From an uncultured Clostridia bacterium (GTDB taxonomy: Bacteria; Bacillota; Clostridia; Peptostreptococcales; Anaerovoracaceae): a stretch of DNA of 64,000 nucleotides. The position numbers and the translations under genes were made by a program. The notes under the pieces are model-generated. The model was given only the letters and a program-made list of their open reading frames with translations. It was not told the origin of the DNA and did not search any database. Positions within the stretch are counted from its first letter, which is position 1, and every line of letters starts with the position of its first letter. Positions 1-10,833 of this stretch are shown piece by piece. The stretch covers positions 124,001 through 188,000 of the forward strand of contig CAKQXD010000002.1 in assembly GCA_934281605.1 (NCBI GenBank), read 5' to 3'.

Positions 1-2
1 CC

Positions 3-3000
3 TTCCTCGCACCGCCGTGGATGAACGACGCCAGCGGGAACGCCTACAGCGAAAAGATCACCTACGATCTGCAGGAAGAATCCGCAGAGAAGTCAGAAGA
101 GCACACCTACCTTCTGACCATGACCGTGGACGAAGCGTACCTGGCCGACAAGTCCCGCCAGTATCCGGTCACCATCGATCCGTCCCTGACGTGGAGCGGC
201 GACAGCAAGTTCAAGGACGCTTACGTCATCAGCGGAACGAAATACGGCGGCATGAATTTCTATGAGAGCGGCACGGTAGTCATGCCAGCCGGCAAGAACA
301 CGACCGGCACCTATGAGACGTACATGCAGTTCGTCGGCCTGAGCAGCAGTCTTTCCGGTAAGACCATCACCAGCGCCAAGCTCAACGCTTACGAGACCAG
401 CAGCGGCACAGCCGGGCAGAAGCTGAGCCTCTACAAGGTCGCCAAAAGCTGGGTCGTTACCAAGCTGACCTATAACAATCGTCCGGGGAGCACGGGAAGC
501 GCCCTTTCGACGGTTACGGGAACCAAGACGACGGGCAAGCTGCAGACGTTTGACGTGCTTTCTTATGCAAAGAGCGTTGCTGCGGGCAGCGCCGATTACG
601 GCCTCGTGCTGAAGAATACTACGTCGTCGCCGAAGTACGCCTCTTTCGTAGGAAGCCGGTCGGGAACCACCTCCAGAAGACCGAGTCTGGTAGTGACCTA
701 TACGGATACTTCCTCCGAAGCGACCAATGTCAAAGTCAGCCCTGCTTATGTGAAGAGCGGAACGCAGGCGGCAGTCACCTGGCAGGGGCTGAATGCAGCG
801 GACATCGCGCGGGTGGAGTACAAGCTGGTCAAATACGATGACAAGGCCGGTACGGAAGGCGCGGTCGCACAGGATTTCAGCTCGGACAAGCCGATCACAT
901 CGGGAGGCAAGTTGCCGGAGATCAAAGACGGATGCTATAAAGTATACATCCGCGGAGTCAACACCTCCGGAACAGCCGGCAATGCGGTTTCCGCCGGGGT
1001 CGTTCATGTAGACAGCAAGATCCCGACTGCAGAAACATTCGCCTTGAAAGACAGCTCCGGACAGAGCATCGCCGGCAAGGCAACGGCAGAAGGCAATCCG
1101 CTCATCGAGTTTACCGGCATCACCGACGATCACATCACAACGCCGTTCCTGACGTATGCGGTCACGGTGAAAGGAACGCCGCCGGAAAGCAGCGACTACG
1201 AAACGCCGGCGGAGCTTTCCATGAACAACGCCAAGCCATACAGCGGATCGTTTCGTCTGGCCAGCGCATACCGCAGTCTGCCGACGGGCAGCTACACGAT
1301 CCATGTGAGATCCGTCGATCAGGCAGGTAATGAATTCGTCAAGAAATTCAGCTACATCAAGGATAACGACGATCCGACCGGCAGCATCACCATTAACGAT
1401 GTGACCACGGGAAATGAAATCACAGAGCTCAGCGGACCTGCCAAGATCTGCATCCATGCCGACGGCACCGGAAGCGACATCGCCAGGAGCAGCCTGAAGC
1501 TGTACAAGCTGACGGGAACCGGCAGCGCGGCAGCCATTGAAGCCGGCTGGGAGCAGACGCTGGCCAAAAACTTTACAGAAAGTAAAAATATCATTCTGGA
1601 TACCCTCAACGTCTGTGATAAATCCGGAAACTACCGGCTGGTTCTGTCCCTTACGGATTCTGTGGGCAGAAGCAAAGAAATCACCAAGGACGTCACGGTA
1701 GCGTACCGGCTGCCTGCTCCTGACGTTACGCTGAAGCAGTCTAAGGGCGGCACTGCGGACTTCACGTGGAGCTTCAAACACGGACTGCAGCAGAACATCA
1801 AGCTGGGATATATCCAGGGGAAATTCGGAGAATCGGGACAGTGGCAGACCATCGTTCCGGCGGGAGAGAAGGGGTCTCTCCCATTTGAAGGAGAAGCGCA
1901 GATCACCGTGCCGGATACCGAAGGATCACAGGATCTCTACATCCGCGGCGTGGGCAAAGACGGAGTCGAAGGAACGCCTGTAAAGGTGACCTGCACCGTG
2001 GATAAAACGCCGCCGCTGGTAGCCATCCAGGGGATGAATCAGGGGTATCTGGTCGGCGCCGTCAACGATGACAACCTGCAGCAGTGGGATGTTTTCGTGA
2101 AGAAAAAAGGAGAAGAAGAATATCCGAAGGAGTCCATGCAGAGCGGAAACTATGAAGTGGGATATGCACTGGATCTGGAATATGGAACAGAACCGATGGC
2201 CTATCTGGATCTTCGCAGGGAACCGTTTGAACCGGGTGAGATCTATGTGGTCAAGCTGGTGGCGAAAGACCGTGCCGGCAATACCACAGAGCAGACTCTG
2301 GAATTTGCTGTTCCGGTCGAGAGCCTGCTGCCGCGGGTCATCCCGGCACAGCTGCAGATCGATAAAACGGGATATTTCCTGGATTCCAGCGGATTTATTG
2401 TAGGGACAGATCAGACGAGTTTGAAGCTGGCAGGCAATGTGACCGGAGCAGACTGGTATATCAACAACCGCAAGACGGAGCCGAATCTGAAAGATTCTGA
2501 CGGCAATCCGCTTTTTGATGAAGTCTGGTGGAACGATGTGCTGGCGATCAAGAAAGAAAACGACGGCACCAGAAAATACACGACGACCCGCATCGAAAAC
2601 GGGCTGAAGGAAACTTTCTCATTCACAGATGATGAAATCACGGGAAATACGGGAGAAAAACAATTCCTTACCCTTTATGCCGATGCCGTTACCTTCCGGC
2701 TGCAGGCCCCTGCGGAAGCAGCTACCTATCAGATCAAACCGGACGCACCAGAAGAGGATACAGAGTATACCACCATCGAACCGGGCAGAGATTATCACGT
2801 GACCGATTTCAGCGACACGGCAGCATTTTCCCGATCCTTTGACATTAAGGCAACGGTCAAAGAAGGATTTTCCGTGGAGGATCTGGAAATCACCCTGTAC
2901 GCAGAAGAACTGGTCAATGAGCAGTTCCTGTATTCCGAAGTAGAGAAATATGCACCGAAGCATCTTTCGGTCGAGGACAAGATCAACTACAAGACCTATT

Positions 3001-6000
3001 TGAAGTGGGATGCGCCGCAGACGCTCCCAGACAATATTTCGTATGAAGTCTATCGGGGAACCGATAAGGACTTTTTCCCGGATGAAGAACACCGGATCGC
3101 ATCGGATCTGAAGACAGGATACTTCACCGAGATCAATATCGACTACGGACAGGACTATTATTACAAAGTCTGTGCCGTCAAAAAATTCGTGGATGATTCC
3201 GGTGCGAATCGGGAGATCCAGAGCAATTTCACTGAAGCCATGAGCGGCAGAGCCGTCGATGAAAACGAATTCGTCAAGCGCCTGGGCACCAAGGACTACT
3301 GGGAATTTACCGAATTCAACACGCCAAACGGCAACGGATTCATCGAGAAGAGCAAGGGGAACTTCCTGTACCAGCAAAAGGATGCGGAGATCCCGAACGA
3401 AGGCTTCGATGTGACCCTGACGAGATCCTACAACAGCCAGTCCAGCAGCCGCAGCGTCTTCGGCATGGGCTGGAGCCATGACTACGATATCGAGCTGCTC
3501 AACATCTGCGAGAACAACTCGCAGGACTTCAACCACATCGTCTTAAAGGACGGCAACGGGACCATATTCCATTTCACGAGGGACGCCGGACAGAGCCGGT
3601 TCGTTTCCTCGCTGGGAAGCTACGTCAACCTCATTTGCGAGACGGAAGAAAAGACTAAGACAGTCCATGTCTCCGGCGGAGGAGAGGACAATGCCGTAAC
3701 GGTAAAATACAAATTCGTCCTCACCACCAAGGACGGCCTTTCCTATCTCTTCAACAGCGGCGGACAGCTGGTGCTGATGGAAGAAGGAAACGGCAAGTTC
3801 GTCCTCTTCGAGCACGATGTGAGAAAGGGACTGCTCTCCCGCATGGTGACCAACAACAACCTGGCCATCACCTTTACTTATAACGACGGAACCGATGGCA
3901 CCGACCCGCTGACGGTAAAGGAAATCACCATGCCGGACGGCAGCAAGGTGCAGTACGAATACACCAAGCCGCTGCTGGCGTCGGACCGCCTGCTGACCAA
4001 GGTGACGGAAGTTGCCGGCGATGAGACCATCGAATATGAATACGAGTACGATAAACCGCTGTTCAGTCAGGAGCCGAAGAATCTGACTAAGATCAGAGAA
4101 CCGGAACGCAGGAATACCTATATTATCAAATACGATTACGACAAGGATCAGGTAACGGAAGCCGTTTATCCCGATGATGAAAAGTTTACTTTCGACTACG
4201 CAGAGGATAATACAAAGACCATTACCAAGAAGTATTCCGGTCGTCAGGCGGTTCTCGGCGAAAAAGACTTTTTCGACCGCGTTTCCGGCTCCTGTGAAAA
4301 GAGCATACGGGGCGTTACGGATATGGATAAGCTGGAAAGTGACAGCGAAGAAGGTCTCGATGTCACCACATACGAATATCGAAACGATCTTATGATTTCC
4401 TCCAAGACCACGGCGGAATACTATGAGATCGGCTCCGATGGATATATTACCGAAAAGAAAGGAACCAAAGAAAACAAGATCAACTATAACGGAGACAATC
4501 CGGTCAGTGAGAAAGAAGATGACGGCACCTTCAGCGAATACACCTATTACACGGAAGCCGACGGGGAACATCTGGAAGACCTGATCAAGACAGAGAAGGA
4601 AACCAACGCCGACGGCAAAGTGACCGTCTACAAGAAGTATTCCTATGATGCGGCAGGAAATGTGACGGAAACCATCGATTATGTTGCGGGAACCAAGGTA
4701 GAGAATACCTACTATACGGAAGGCGCTTTTCAGGGCGAACTGAAAACCACGAAGGAAAGCCTGCTGACGGTGGTAGGACAGGATCAGATCACCGGCGAAT
4801 CTCTCAAGAGTACGTCCGTCTATACTTACGAATATCTGACGGAAGACGGCGTTACGACGAAGAAGGAAGCCTGCACCCAGACTATCCCGACGCCGGATGG
4901 CGGCAGTGAAGTGATTTCTACCGACACCCGTTACGATGTCATGGGACGGGAGATCAGCAAGACCGACAGCCGTGGCTACAAGACCACCAGTACTTATGAC
5001 GGCTTCGGAAGAAACACGGCAACCACATATAAGTACAGCGGCAGCAACACCTTAAAGCAGAATACAGCCAAGACCTATGATAAAAACGGCATGGTGACCT
5101 ATGAGAAGCTGGAAGACGGCATCGAGAAGTGGTACACCTATGACAATATGGGCAGAGTCACAGACACTCGTGTGAAGAAGGGAAGCGATATGGATGAGAC
5201 CATCCATACTTCCTACCGCTATCAGGATATTCAGGTCTATCAGGGCAAAGGCAGCGATACCGTTCCGGTGAAAAACGCCTACATCACCAGAGAAGAATAT
5301 CCGGACGGCAGTATCATCTCCGAGACGTATGAAGACAACTGCGGTCACGTGGTGCGGAGCTATCAGAACGGACTCTATACGGATATGACTTACAACAGTC
5401 AGGGAGATCTCATCGCCAAGTGGTCCATGGGTCAGACCTTATCCGCCGACGATGGTCTGCTGGAGCTTTATGTGTACGATGATAAGGGGAATCTTACAGC
5501 GACTGTGACCGATCCGGATTACGTCAGCGGTACGCAGAATACCGGCTACCATATCCGGGAAGATGCAGAAGCAGAAGACGGCACGGTGAACCAGGGGACC
5601 ATCGTAACCAGAAGCGGATATGATGCGGACGGCAATGCCGTCAGCCAGACGGACGCCCTCGGCAACACTACCAATTATGCCTTTGACAAGAGCGGCAACA
5701 TGGTATCCGTAACGCTGCCGACCGGCACGAAATACGAATATCAGTACGATGTTGCAGAAGGCAATCATACCACAGCCGACGTCGTGCTGGAGCCGCGTCA
5801 GCTGCTGGAGAATGGAGAGCTGAAGGATGCGGTCAGCAAGAGCATCGTAGTCAAGGATGCTACCGACAAAACCATCCGGATCGAGGATCTGGGAACCAGT
5901 GAAGATGACAGTACCTCCATCTGTACGACGTATGAGTACGATGTGCGGGACAACCTGATCAAGGCAACGGAGAAAGAAGGAAATTACAAGACCTACAGCT

Positions 6001-8360
6001 ATGACGTTCGCGACCGGGTCACTGCCATCGACTATTACCAGCCGCAGAACGGGACGGCGGTCAAGACCCTTCGTACGGAATTCGCCTACGATGAAGCGGA
6101 TAACATGACGTCCATGACCGATAAAAAGGTCAGCGGAGGCGAGGAAACCATCTATCGCTATACCGCTTACGAGTACGATGGATTTAACCGTCTTACAGGG
6201 GTTTCCGAGTGCGATACCGATCAGGTGCCGAGCGCAGAGACCATCGCAGCCAATCAGGTAAGCTACACCTATAACAGCAAGGACAAGCTGACCGCCATCG
6301 ACTATCCGGACTGCGCCCTCGGCGTGAAAGGACTGCGGTTCGAGTACAATATCCATGGCTGGCTTACCGGCATCAAGGCGGTAAATAAGTCCGGATTCGA
6401 AAAGGATCTGCGGGATTACACCTACACGGACGACGGCAAGGTGGGCGAGATCACCGATTACACCGATTTCCTGTCAGGGAAATCCAAGTGGATGAAGCGG
6501 ACCTATTCCTATGACAAGCTGAATCGTCCGACGGGCATCGAATACACCGACAATATGACCGGCAGCACCAGCACCATCAAGGAAGCTCATTATTATGAGT
6601 ACGACAAGAACAGCCAGATCACCCGGGAAACTACCATAAACCGGTACGGAGAAGGCAACGGTGCGGTGTATAAGGATATCAGGGACTATGCGTATGATAG
6701 TCTGGGCAGGATTTCATATTCAGAGTCAAGAAAACTGACTGAGTCCGGGGAAGTAGCAGAATGGTCGGATACACTGTATGCCTTTGATGTGGCGGGAAAT
6801 AAAACCAGCGAATATACGAGTAGCCCGAATAATGTTCATACTTCCAACATTTACAATTATAATGAGTTTAATCAGCTGATTTCAGCAGTGGAAGAAAGTT
6901 CTCTGGGAGAAACAACTTCTGAAAAGGTATATTCGTATGATAATAACGGTAATCAAATCAGCGAGGTGGACTCTGTTGAGGATAAGCAAACCAATTATAC
7001 ATATGACGCAGATAACCGGCTGATATCAGCTACCGGGAAAACCGGCGAAACAGTTGATTATACCCAGCAGAACCAATATAATGGATTTGGACAGAGAGTC
7101 AAAAAACAGGAAGACTCTGAAACAACTGAATATTTCTATGATGGAACAGCAGTCCTTTATACCAAGGATAAGGACGATGTGGTCAGCAGCTTCAACCTGA
7201 TCGGCGGAGAGGATAACATCCTTTCGACGGCCAGACCGGGAGAGGGCGACGCCGTAGAGTTTTACACCTACACCAAGGATCTGCGCGAGAGCACTATCAA
7301 TGTGGTCGGCAAGGCCGGAACATCGCAGAAGACTTACAGCTACACGGACTATGGTGAGACGACCGAACTGGGCGAAAATGATTTCTACAATGAAGTCTGC
7401 TACGGCGGAGGCATCTACGACAAGACCACCGGACTCTACTACCTCAACGCCCGTTACTACAGCCCGGAAAACGGCAGCTTCCTGACGCAGGACACCTACC
7501 GCGGAAGCCGGTCGAAGACGGAGACTTTGAACCTGTACGGCTACTGTGCCGGCAACCCGATCAGTTACACCGATCCGAGCGGACACTGGATCTGGGGCGT
7601 AGTCGGCGCAGCCATGGGAGCCTATGACGGCTATAAATACGCCAAGAAAAAAGGCTACAAAGGCTGGAAGAAATACGCCGCCATCGCAGGCGGAGCAGCG
7701 TTAGGTGCAGTCAATCCTGTAAAAATTCTAAAGATGGCGCAAGGTGGCTATCGAGCATATAAGGCAGGGAAGTATTCGAAAGAAGCTCGGGCTGCATACA
7801 AGGCAACGAAGGGTCTGACTAAGACGCGTGCTAAGCCAAAGTCAACGACAGTAGCCAAGAAGCAGCTTCAGTCAAAAGCAAAAGCATCTAAAGCGAAAAA
7901 GACTAAAAAAGTTGTCAAAAAACAAAACAAGAAAATCAAGAAAGTTGTTAAGACAACTGCATCCGCTAAAAATAAACCAAAGTATTTGAATACTACTTGG
8001 TATAAAAATGATGGAAGCATTAACTATCCTCCGAATCATGGGGCGGTACGAGGTACGGAGAAGAATATTACTTTAAAGACAAATACAGTCCTTGGTCGTT
8101 ATGGGGAAATAAGATCAAAAAGTGATTTTGTTACACAAGCGGGTGTTGATCCGGGGAAATTATCATTACCTCCAGATACAAATGCTGCTGTTTATAGTGA
8201 GTTTATAGTTACAAAGCCTATACCAAATGTAACACAAGCTGAAATAGCCCCGTGGGGTGATAGTCCTGGAGGAGGAATACAATATTTATTACCAAGACCT
8301 ATTAAAGAGCTGGTGGCAGATGGATATTTAAGAAAATTAAATCCAATTATAAAAAGGTAA
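3..8360 (+). CDS. Rhs/wall-associated polymorphic toxin with TNT-type NAD+ glycohydrolase tip (5' partial)
   Basis: The frame is open to the window edge, so the true start lies upstream; the ATG at 21 is internal. Reading residues from that ATG, a DNRLRE-like domain lies at about 60-230, Ig/fibronectin-like segments follow, and a DUF6531-type motif (GFDVTLTRSYNSQ) near 1130 opens the YD-repeat shell. The Rhs core signature (LYYLNARYYSPENG ... NPISYTDPSGH) is near 2470-2520. A Lys-rich linker leads to a C-terminal domain (about 2650-2779) with GRYGE and GGGIQYLLP. These match the TNT (tuberculosis necrotizing toxin) family, which hydrolyses NAD+; the Gln of GGGIQY is probably the conserved family Gln. 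The tip DNA is much more AT-rich than the shell, as expected for exchangeable tips. This is the only copy here with the long N-terminal delivery part. Unlike the downstream cassettes it has no HINT domain. The Rhs call is near certain and the TNT call strong. Confidence 0.93.
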   Translation, partial: FLAPPWMNDASGNAYSEKITYDLQEESAEKSEEHTYLLTMTVDEAYLADKSRQYPVTIDPSLTWSGDSKFKDAYVISGTKYGGMNFYESGTVVMPAGKNTTGTYETYMQFVGLSSSLSGKTITSAKLNAYETSSGTAGQKLSLYKVAKSWVVTKLTYNNRPGSTGSALSTVTGTKTTGKLQTFDVLSYAKSVAAGSADYGLVLKNTTSSPKYASFVGSRSGTTSRRPSLVVTYTDTSSEATNVKVSPAYVKSGTQAAVTWQGLNAADIARVEYKLVKYDDKAGTEGAVAQDFSSDKPITSGGKLPEIKDGCYKVYIRGVNTSGTAGNAVSAGVVHVDSKIPTAETFALKDSSGQSIAGKATAEGNPLIEFTGITDDHITTPFLTYAVTVKGTPPESSDYETPAELSMNNAKPYSGSFRLASAYRSLPTGSYTIHVRSVDQAGNEFVKKFSYIKDNDDPTGSITINDVTTGNEITELSGPAKICIHADGTGSDIARSSLKLYKLTGTGSAAAIEAGWEQTLAKNFTESKNIILDTLNVCDKSGNYRLVLSLTDSVGRSKEITKDVTVAYRLPAPDVTLKQSKGGTADFTWSFKHGLQQNIKLGYIQGKFGESGQWQTIVPAGEKGSLPFEGEAQITVPDTEGSQDLYIRGVGKDGVEGTPVKVTCTVDKTPPLVAIQGMNQGYLVGAVNDDNLQQWDVFVKKKGEEEYPKESMQSGNYEVGYALDLEYGTEPMAYLDLRREPFEPGEIYVVKLVAKDRAGNTTEQTLEFAVPVESLLPRVIPAQLQIDKTGYFLDSSGFIVGTDQTSLKLAGNVTGADWYINNRKTEPNLKDSDGNPLFDEVWWNDVLAIKKENDGTRKYTTTRIENGLKETFSFTDDEITGNTGEKQFLTLYADAVTFRLQAPAEAATYQIKPDAPEEDTEYTTIEPGRDYHVTDFSDTAAFSRSFDIKATVKEGFSVEDLEITLYAEELVNEQFLYSEVEKYAPKHLSVEDKINYKTYLKWDAPQTLPDNISYEVYRGTDKDFFPDEEHRIASDLKTGYFTEINIDYGQDYYYKVCAVKKFVDDSGANREIQSNFTEAMSGRAVDENEFVKRLGTKDYWEFTEFNTPNGNGFIEKSKGNFLYQQKDAEIPNEGFDVTLTRSYNSQSSSRSVFGMGWSHDYDIELLNICENNSQDFNHIVLKDGNGTIFHFTRDAGQSRFVSSLGSYVNLICETEEKTKTVHVSGGGEDNAVTVKYKFVLTTKDGLSYLFNSGGQLVLMEEGNGKFVLFEHDVRKGLLSRMVTNNNLAITFTYNDGTDGTDPLTVKEITMPDGSKVQYEYTKPLLASDRLLTKVTEVAGDETIEYEYEYDKPLFSQEPKNLTKIREPERRNTYIIKYDYDKDQVTEAVYPDDEKFTFDYAEDNTKTITKKYSGRQAVLGEKDFFDRVSGSCEKSIRGVTDMDKLESDSEEGLDVTTYEYRNDLMISSKTTAEYYEIGSDGYITEKKGTKENKINYNGDNPVSEKEDDGTFSEYTYYTEADGEHLEDLIKTEKETNADGKVTVYKKYSYDAAGNVTETIDYVAGTKVENTYYTEGAFQGELKTTKESLLTVVGQDQITGESLKSTSVYTYEYLTEDGVTTKKEACTQTIPTPDGGSEVISTDTRYDVMGREISKTDSRGYKTTSTYDGFGRNTATTYKYSGSNTLKQNTAKTYDKNGMVTYEKLEDGIEKWYTYDNMGRVTDTRVKKGSDMDETIHTSYRYQDIQVYQGKGSDTVPVKNAYITREEYPDGSIISETYEDNCGHVVRSYQNGLYTDMTYNSQGDLIAKWSMGQTLSADDGLLELYVYDDKGNLTATVTDPDYVSGTQNTGYHIREDAEAEDGTVNQGTIVTRSGYDADGNAVSQTDALGNTTNYAFDKSGNMVSVTLPTGTKYEYQYDVAEGNHTTADVVLEPRQLLENGELKDAVSKSIVVKDATDKTIRIEDLGTSEDDSTSICTTYEYDVRDNLIKATEKEGNYKTYSYDVRDRVTAIDYYQPQNGTAVKTLRTEFAYDEADNMTSMTDKKVSGGEETIYRYTAYEYDGFNRLTGVSECDTDQVPSAETIAANQVSYTYNSKDKLTAIDYPDCALGVKGLRFEYNIHGWLTGIKAVNKSGFEKDLRDYTYTDDGKVGEITDYTDFLSGKSKWMKRTYSYDKLNRPTGIEYTDNMTGSTSTIKEAHYYEYDKNSQITRETTINRYGEGNGAVYKDIRDYAYDSLGRISYSESRKLTESGEVAEWSDTLYAFDVAGNKTSEYTSSPNNVHTSNIYNYNEFNQLISAVEESSLGETTSEKVYSYDNNGNQISEVDSVEDKQTNYTYDADNRLISATGKTGETVDYTQQNQYNGFGQRVKKQEDSETTEYFYDGTAVLYTKDKDDVVSSFNLIGGEDNILSTARPGEGDAVEFYTYTKDLRESTINVVGKAGTSQKTYSYTDYGETTELGENDFYNEVCYGGGIYDKTTGLYYLNARYYSPENGSFLTQDTYRGSRSKTETLNLYGYCAGNPISYTDPSGHWIWGVVGAAMGAYDGYKYAKKKGYKGWKKYAAIAGGAALGAVNPVKILKMAQGGYRAYKAGKYSKEARAAYKATKGLTKTRAKPKSTTVAKKQLQSKAKASKAKKTKKVVKKQNKKIKKVVKTTASAKNKPKYLNTTWYKNDGSINYPPNHGAVRGTEKNITLKTNTVLGRYGEIRSKSDFVTQAGVDPGKLSLPPDTNAAVYSEFIVTKPIPNVTQAEIAPWGDSPGGGIQYLLPRPIKELVADGYLRKLNPIIKR
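7053..7705 (+). repeat. Rhs-core homology block shared with the downstream cassettes
   Basis: From GTTGATTATACCCAG at 7053 to the AIAGGAA codons near 7700, the DNA of the full-length gene is nearly identical to the blocks starting at 9077, 11813 and 17706 and to part of the block at 14649. It encodes VDYTQQNQYNGFGQ through the DPSGH motif and the GYKYAKKKGYKGWKK linker. Sequence diverges sharply just after it. A long homologous block ahead of each alternative tip is the arrangement expected if tips are exchanged by recombination; the exchange itself is inference. Confidence 0.85.
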
Positions 8361-8405
8361 GCCTATTTTATATGGAAAGTCAATCTGAATAAGGAGGTCG
8401 ATAGC

Positions 8406-8885
8406 ATGATGCAATTTCTAACAACAAAGGAGCTGGAGCACTATATAAAAGAAAATTATATAGATCATTTGTTGATATATATGGGGGAAGCGGAAGACCA
8501 ATATGGAAGTAAAACGATTTATTACCGTGAAGAATCCACAAATGATTATGAAGGCACTTTCATTTATTCAGATACGAAAGGATATCATTATGTGTGCATG
8601 GAGAAAAATAGCATTCGAGCTCATGAGGTGACACAAGATTTATTTGATATTTTTTATTGGGTTTTGGATGATTACGTATTTTATTATGCGAGCGATTATG
8701 CGGTTGAGCATTATGAAGAGGGAAAAGATTATCGCAGGTCGTTATTTGAAAATGAAAGAAAACTGTGGAAATTGCTGGATGAACGCGGGTATGAACGCAA
8801 GTGCAAAGAAATTGCAGAAATCTTGGAGAAATATCCGTATGTAGATACCGTGGAAACGGAAATGGAATGTAATTCAAATTCCTAA
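8406..8885 (+). CDS. Imm63-like immunity protein, probable antidote of the TNT tip
   Basis: This 159-residue acidic, AT-rich gene lies 45 bp after the toxin stop, in the position normally occupied by the cognate immunity gene. It has an AGGAGG ribosome binding site nine bases before an ATGATG start. Residues GYHYVCMEK near 59-67, a Tyr/Trp-rich FDIFYWVLDDYVFYY segment, and the later DYRRSLFENERKLWKLL resemble my recollection of the Imm63 family (GYH-V, then YWV, then D-RR--F). No signal peptide or membrane segment is visible, so it should act in the cytoplasm by binding the NADase domain. Position makes the immunity role likely; the family assignment is only moderate. Confidence 0.6.
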   Translation: MMQFLTTKELEHYIKENYIDHLLIYMGEAEDQYGSKTIYYREESTNDYEGTFIYSDTKGYHYVCMEKNSIRAHEVTQDLFDIFYWVLDDYVFYYASDYAVEHYEEGKDYRRSLFENERKLWKLLDERGYERKCKEIAEILEKYPYVDTVETEMECNSNS

Positions 8886-8913
8886 GATTTAGAAAGCATA
8901 AAAGCAACATTTC

Positions 8914-9076
8914 TTGAGGGAGAGAAGAAGTGGAATATGACTGCAGGGGGATGACAGAAGGAGTTTTTCTGCAGTCATTTTTCCAGGGAACAGCAGGAGT
9001 TTTGCATGAGCAAAAGCCTTTGCTGTGAGAAAACCATGGGAGGGGACTTTGCAGGAAAATGCGGGGATGCGGGTAA
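8914..9076 (+). repeat. Inter-cassette spacer, copy 1, with terminator-like hairpin
   Basis: This conserved ~160-bp spacer separates an immunity gene from the next Rhs core. It contains GACTGCAG, about 20 loop bases, CTGCAGTC and a T run, which reads as an intrinsic terminator. It continues to GGACTTTGCAGGAAAATGCGG and ends in TAA immediately before GTTGATCATACCCAG, where Rhs-core homology begins. Related copies are at 11652-11812, 14478-14623 and 17537-17702, with a split copy at 21407-22140. Confidence 0.8.
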
Positions 9077-10822
9077 GTTGATCATACCCAGCAGAACCAA
9101 TATAATGGATTTGGACAGAGAGTCAAAAAACAGGAAGACTCTGAGACAACTGAATATTTCTATGATGGGACAGCAGTCCTGTATACGAAGGATAGGGACG
9201 ATGCGGTCAGCAGTTTCAACCTGATCGGCGGAGAGGACAACATCCTTTCGACGGCCAGACCGGGAGAGGGCGACGCCGTAGAGTTTTACACCTACACCAA
9301 GGATCTGCGCGAGAGCACTATCAATGTGGTCGGCAAGGCCGGAATTTCGCAGAAAACCTACAGCTACACGGACTACGGTGAAACCACTGAGCAGGGTGAA
9401 AACGATTTCTACAACGAAGTCTGCTACGGTGGAGGTATTTACGACAAGACCACAGGCCTCTACTACCTTAACGCCCGTTACTACAGCCCGGAAAATGGCA
9501 GCTTCCTGACCCAGGACACCTACCGCGGAAGCCGGTCGAAGACGGAGACTTTGAACCTGTACGGCTACTGTGCCGGCAACCCGATCAGTTACACCGATCC
9601 GAGCGGACACTGGATCTGGGGCGTAGTCGGCGCAGCCATGGGAGCCTATGACGGCTATAAATACGCCAAGAAAAAAGGCTACAAAGGCTGGAAGAAATAC
9701 GCCGCCATCGCAGGCGGGGCCGCGCTGGGCGTAGTGAACCCGTTCAAGGTATTCAAGGTGGCGAGGACGGGATACAAGACCTACAAGGCAGTCAAGTATT
9801 CCAAGAAAGCCCGGGCAGCATACAAGGCAACGAAGGTCACGAAGAAGGTAAAAGCCAAGCCGAAACATACTGTGGTGATGAAGAAAAACACCAAGGCGAA
9901 GCTACAGTCGAAACCGGCGGTGCGGAATTCCAAGGGAATCAAGAAGCTTCAGAAATCCGCAGGAGGAACCATCGGCTGCTTCACCGCAGGAACCAAGATC
10001 CACACGAAGGACGGATTTAAAGCCATCGAGACCATCCAGGCGGGCGATTATGTCTGGTCCGAAAATCCGGAAACCCACGAGAAGGCTCTGAAAAAGGTCA
10101 AGAAGATCTTCGTCCGTGAAAAAGACAGCGTAGTACGTTTGTCCATCAACGGAGAAGCCATCGAGACCACCAACGAGCATCCATTCTACGTGGAAGGACA
10201 TGGATGGACCAATGCCTATGACCTGAAAGTTGGCGATAAAGTCCGGCTGGAAGATGGTACAACAGGCACCGTCGAAAAAGCGAAGCACGTTGCGCTGGAT
10301 ACTCCGGTCACCGTCTATAACTTCGAGGTCGAAGACTTCCACACATACTATGTATCTGAGCAGAAAGTGCTGGTGCATAATACGTGTGCAGCGACGGCTA
10401 AGAATACATCCATAAAAGTCGGCGCATATAAGGATATACGGAAGAGTACAGGTGCTAATGGACAAGCGCATCATTTAAGTCAAAATGCGGCATTCAAAGA
10501 TGTCATTCCAAGGAATGAAGGCCTAAGTGTTGAATTAAAAGGGAACGCCTTTACAGAAGCAGGCAGTCAACACTACAAAGCGCATTCTAGTTTAGAGGGT
10601 TTTTGGAATGACTATAGGAAAGGAGGATCATTTGAAGGAGATACGCCTACAGTAGGAAATTATAATAAAGCATTATATGATTCGCTTATAGAAGCAGGGT
10701 TTTCCAAGCCGGATGCAGCATTTGCGGTACGTAGTGCATATCAGCAACAATTTAGTAAAGGTTTAAGAAATAGTTCTCCTGTACCAAGAATACCAGGTAG
10801 AATGAATCAAAGAAGGCCATAA
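9077..10822 (+). pseudogene. Orphan Rhs cassette 2: core, HINT domain and HH-motif putative nuclease tip
   Basis: The open frame starts directly after TAA (9074-9076), exactly where homology to the full-length gene begins. There is no ATG and no ribosome binding site; the first usable start would be a GTG at 9326 inside the core. It encodes the Rhs core, the DPSGH motif and the Lys-rich linker. A complete PT-HINT domain follows, from GCFTAGTKI near 9970, with TTNEHPFYV, to VHNTC near 10375-10389. The tip contains QAHHLSQNAAF, then QHYKAH and FWNDYRKGG. The HH pair with later His residues suggests a metal-dependent nuclease of the HNH/treble-clef type, but I cannot name the family firmly. It is most simply a silent cassette that becomes expressed when recombined onto the full-length gene. 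Confidence 0.8.
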
Positions 10823-10833
10823 TAGGAGGAAAA

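Noticed and set aside
93..1781. Long minus-strand open frame of 562 codons opposite the Rhs gene
   Set aside because: It runs antisense to a well-supported gene with clear domains, has no recognisable motif, and is a by-product of the GC-rich codon pattern on the other strand. The same holds for the long minus frames near 2619-6356 and 11474-13114.
9970..10389. HINT domain considered as a splicing intein
   Set aside because: It is followed by a toxin tip, not by the rest of a host protein, and the repeated position before each tip fits a pretoxin autoprocessing domain.
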